DNA of 64,000 nt from Proteus vulgaris. Its GTDB lineage: Bacteria > Pseudomonadota > Gammaproteobacteria > Enterobacterales > Enterobacteriaceae. A program made the position numbers and the translations under genes. This document shows positions 62,043 through 64,000 of the stretch, piece by piece. The stretch lies in assembly GCF_033708015.1 (NCBI RefSeq), contig NZ_CP137920.1, positions 3,286,001 through 3,350,000 of the forward strand, given 5' to 3'. The notes beneath the pieces were generated by a model. That model searched no databases. It was given only the letters and a program-made list of their open reading frames with translations, and had not been told where the DNA came from. Every line of letters begins with the position of its first letter. Within the stretch, counting starts at the first letter, position 1.

Positions 62043-62894
62043 TCAAACCGTAAATGGATATTTTATCGCTTCATGGCATTGATAACCTTCAACAGTAAAA
62101 TCATTCGTTGTTACCCACGTTTCGATATCTTCCAACGTTTTTATTTTTGGATTGATATGTAATGTTGGCAATGGCAATGGTTCTCTTTTTAATTGTACAT
62201 CTCGCATTAGTGGTAATTGATTTTCATAGATATGTGCGTTGATTATCTTATGAAATGCTTTACCCGGCTTATGCCCTGTAATTTGAGCCACCAGCGCTAA
62301 TAAAACAAAACACTGTATTTGGTTGAAATTTAAACCTAATGGCACATCGCAACTACGTTGATAAGAGGTTAAATAAAGCGTATCACCCACTAATGAAAAT
62401 GTGTGTGTATGCATACAAGGGCGCAAACAACCTAACTCAGTTTCACCTGGGTTATAAAATGTTACGATCTCACCACGATCATCTATACCTTTAGTCAGGT
62501 TATCGATCACTTTACGTAATTGATCAAAATGAGAACCATCTGGGCGTTGCCATTGACGTCCTTGAACACCATAAACACGCCCCATATCGTCTTCACCTTT
62601 GCGATGAGGATTGTTTAGCCATGCCCCATTTTCATTGGCGTTTGCATTCCAAGTATTACAACCAATTTCACGAAATTGACTGGCGTTGTCGTAACCACGT
62701 AAATACCCTAATAATTCTGCGATCGCGGCTTTATAGAAGCTTTTACGAGTCGTTATCAACGGAAATTGATTATTCGCAACATCATATTCCAGATCGGCAT
62801 TAATCACCGTTAAGCAACGGGTTCCAGTCCGTTTATTATCAATCCATTGCCCTTCATCGATAATGCGTTGACACAATGCCAGATACTGCTTCAT
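62043..62894 (-). CDS. thyA: Thymidylate synthase, long form
   Basis: ThyA methylates dUMP to dTMP with methylene-tetrahydrofolate. The 283-aa protein has the catalytic Cys160 in [10 protein letters not shown] and the dUMP motif [14 protein letters not shown]. It differs from E. coli ThyA (264 aa) throughout, with segments such as [19 protein letters not shown] and [19 protein letters not shown] that I recall from Haemophilus and Vibrio-type ThyA. It sits in the ordinary lgt-thyA slot, 45 bp after lgt. Confidence 0.96.
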   Translation of the reverse strand: MKQYLALCQRIIDEGQWIDNKRTGTRCLTVINADLEYDVANNQFPLITTRKSFYKAAIAELLGYLRGYDNASQFREIGCNTWNANANENGAWLNNPHRKGEDDMGRVYGVQGRQWQRPDGSHFDQLRKVIDNLTKGIDDRGEIVTFYNPGETELGCLRPCMHTHTFSLVGDTLYLTSYQRSCDVPLGLNFNQIQCFVLLALVAQITGHKPGKAFHKIINAHIYENQLPLMRDVQLKREPLPLPTLHINPKIKTLEDIETWVTTNDFTVEGYQCHEAIKYPFTV

Positions 62895-62939
62895 GTTGTC
62901 TCTCTTGTAATTAGCTAATAATAAAAAATTTATCTCACA

Positions 62940-63830
62940 CTATTTGTGAGTTGGTGTTGGATTTTGTGGTGTCTTTTTATCTTGACGATAAGCCCATACC
63001 ATAAAAATAATACCCAACAAAATCATTGGAATTGAAAGTATCTGCCCCATACTCACACCGCCAAATAATCCTAGTTGCGCATCTGGTTGACGGAAGAATT
63101 CAACAATAATACGGAATGCACCATAACCAATGAGGAACAAACCTGACACACTACCGACTGGGCGACTTTTACGCACAAAGATATTCAGAATAATAAATAA
63201 TACTACGCCTTCTAACAGCATTTCATAAAGCTGTGATGGATGGCGGGGTAAAACCCCATATTCTTGAATAATAGGCAATAACGTTGTTGGATCTTGGGCA
63301 ACAAGCTGGAGATCTTCAGAACGAGAGCTTGGGAATAAGAAAGCCCAAGGTGTATCTAATGTGACACGTCCCCATAATTCGCCATTGATAAAGTTACCAA
63401 TACGACCTAGCCCTAATCCAAATGGAATTAATGGTGCAACAAAGTCTGCCACTTGGAAGAATTTACGTTTAGTACGTTTAGCAAACCAAATCATGGCACA
63501 AATAACACCAATTAGGCCACCATGGAACGACATGCCGCCATCCCATACTTTAAAGAGGTAAAGAGGATCATTTAAAAAGACAGGTAGGTTATAGAATAAA
63601 ACATAACCTAAACGACCACCGATAAACACCCCTACAAAACCGACATAAAGTAATGTTTCAACTTCATTTTTATTCCAACCACTATTCGGTTTTGCAGCTC
63701 GACGATTTGCAAGCCATAAGGCAAAGACAAACCCAACTAAATACATCATACCGTACCAATGTAATGACACGGGTCCGATAGAGAACATAACGGGATCAAT
63801 CTCTGGAAATTTAAGGTAGCTTATACTCAT
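62940..63830 (-). CDS. lgt: Phosphatidylglycerol-prolipoprotein diacylglyceryl transferase
   Basis: Lgt attaches diacylglycerol to the lipobox Cys of prolipoproteins such as MltA in this window. The 296-aa inner-membrane protein has about seven hydrophobic helices. The family signature [13 protein letters not shown] is present, as are [11 protein letters not shown] and a further conserved [13 protein letters not shown]. It is upstream of thyA in the same direction, likely cotranscribed, and is preceded by ptsP. Confidence 0.97.
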   Translation of the reverse strand: MSISYLKFPEIDPVMFSIGPVSLHWYGMMYLVGFVFALWLANRRAAKPNSGWNKNEVETLLYVGFVGVFIGGRLGYVLFYNLPVFLNDPLYLFKVWDGGMSFHGGLIGVICAMIWFAKRTKRKFFQVADFVAPLIPFGLGLGRIGNFINGELWGRVTLDTPWAFLFPSSRSEDLQLVAQDPTTLLPIIQEYGVLPRHPSQLYEMLLEGVVLFIILNIFVRKSRPVGSVSGLFLIGYGAFRIIVEFFRQPDAQLGLFGGVSMGQILSIPMILLGIIFMVWAYRQDKKTPQNPTPTHK

Positions 63831-63911
63831 TATTCCCTACTTCACTTAATCAATAATTTCTATGCTGATTATTTTTATTACCAACACAGAAAAGGCTTAT
63901 ACGAAGGTTTG

Positions 63912-64000
63912 CTAGATACCTCCGCGAATTAATCCACCTAATCCTTGCCGTTCCATAAATTCAGAAGACAATTTTTTAATTTCTGTTGCCGTTTCAGCTT
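63912..64000 (-). CDS. ptsP: Phosphoenolpyruvate-protein phosphotransferase PtsP, C-terminal end only
   Basis: Twenty-nine codons of a minus-strand gene that starts outside the window end at a TAG at 63912-63914. The tail FMERQGLGGLIRGG matches the C-terminus of PtsP (Enzyme I-Ntr), the first kinase of the nitrogen PTS. Its place before lgt-thyA is the same as in E. coli. Confidence 0.85.
   Translation of the reverse strand, partial: AETATEIKKLSSEFMERQGLGGLIRGGI

Overview
The window is a stretch of enterobacterial chromosome that is AT-rich but almost gene-for-gene like Escherichia coli in two blocks. The AT-rich codon use, the presence of ERIC repeats, the Pasteurellaceae-like ThyA and the protein sequences point to the Morganellaceae, most likely Proteus. 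The genus is an inference from sequence style and recall, not from a database search.

Block 1 (1-27831) corresponds to the E. coli 4-minute region. It holds rof (3' end only), tilS, a short-chain dehydrogenase where E. coli has ldcC-yaeR, accA, dnaE, rnhB, the lipid A and fatty acid genes lpxB-lpxA-fabZ-lpxD, the envelope genes skp-bamA-rseP-cdsA-uppS, dxr, and the translation genes frr, pyrH, tsf and rpsB, all on the minus strand. The divergent genes map, glnD, dapD and yaeH follow on the plus strand. This block couples DNA replication, phospholipid and lipid A synthesis, outer-membrane protein assembly and translation.

Block 2 (27886-64000) corresponds to the E. coli 63-minute region, so a chromosomal rearrangement joint lies between yaeH and yqcA. 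After yqcA comes a very AT-rich locus (28425-29884) holding one long coiled-coil gene split by a frameshift, then ptsG with a candidate Mlc operator. After that come truC, yqcC, a CsrB-like small RNA with an upstream UvrY-type box, syd, queF, ppnN, xni, rlmM, ygdD, gcvA, the GcvB small RNA, csdA-csdE, an ERIC repeat array, tcdA, mltA, three initiator tRNAs, amiC, argA (tandem ARG boxes), the recombination operon ppdA-ppdB-ygdB-ppdC-recC-ptrA-recB-recD, thyA, lgt and the 3' end of ptsP.

The most useful non-coding content is CsrB between yqcC and syd, GcvB beside gcvA, the rpsB leader, and ERIC-family repeats, one of which supplies the C-terminal tail and stop codon of tcdA. The least explained locus is the AT-rich split gene at 28425-29884. 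I found no CRISPR array, rRNA, prophage, transposase or toxin-antitoxin pair.
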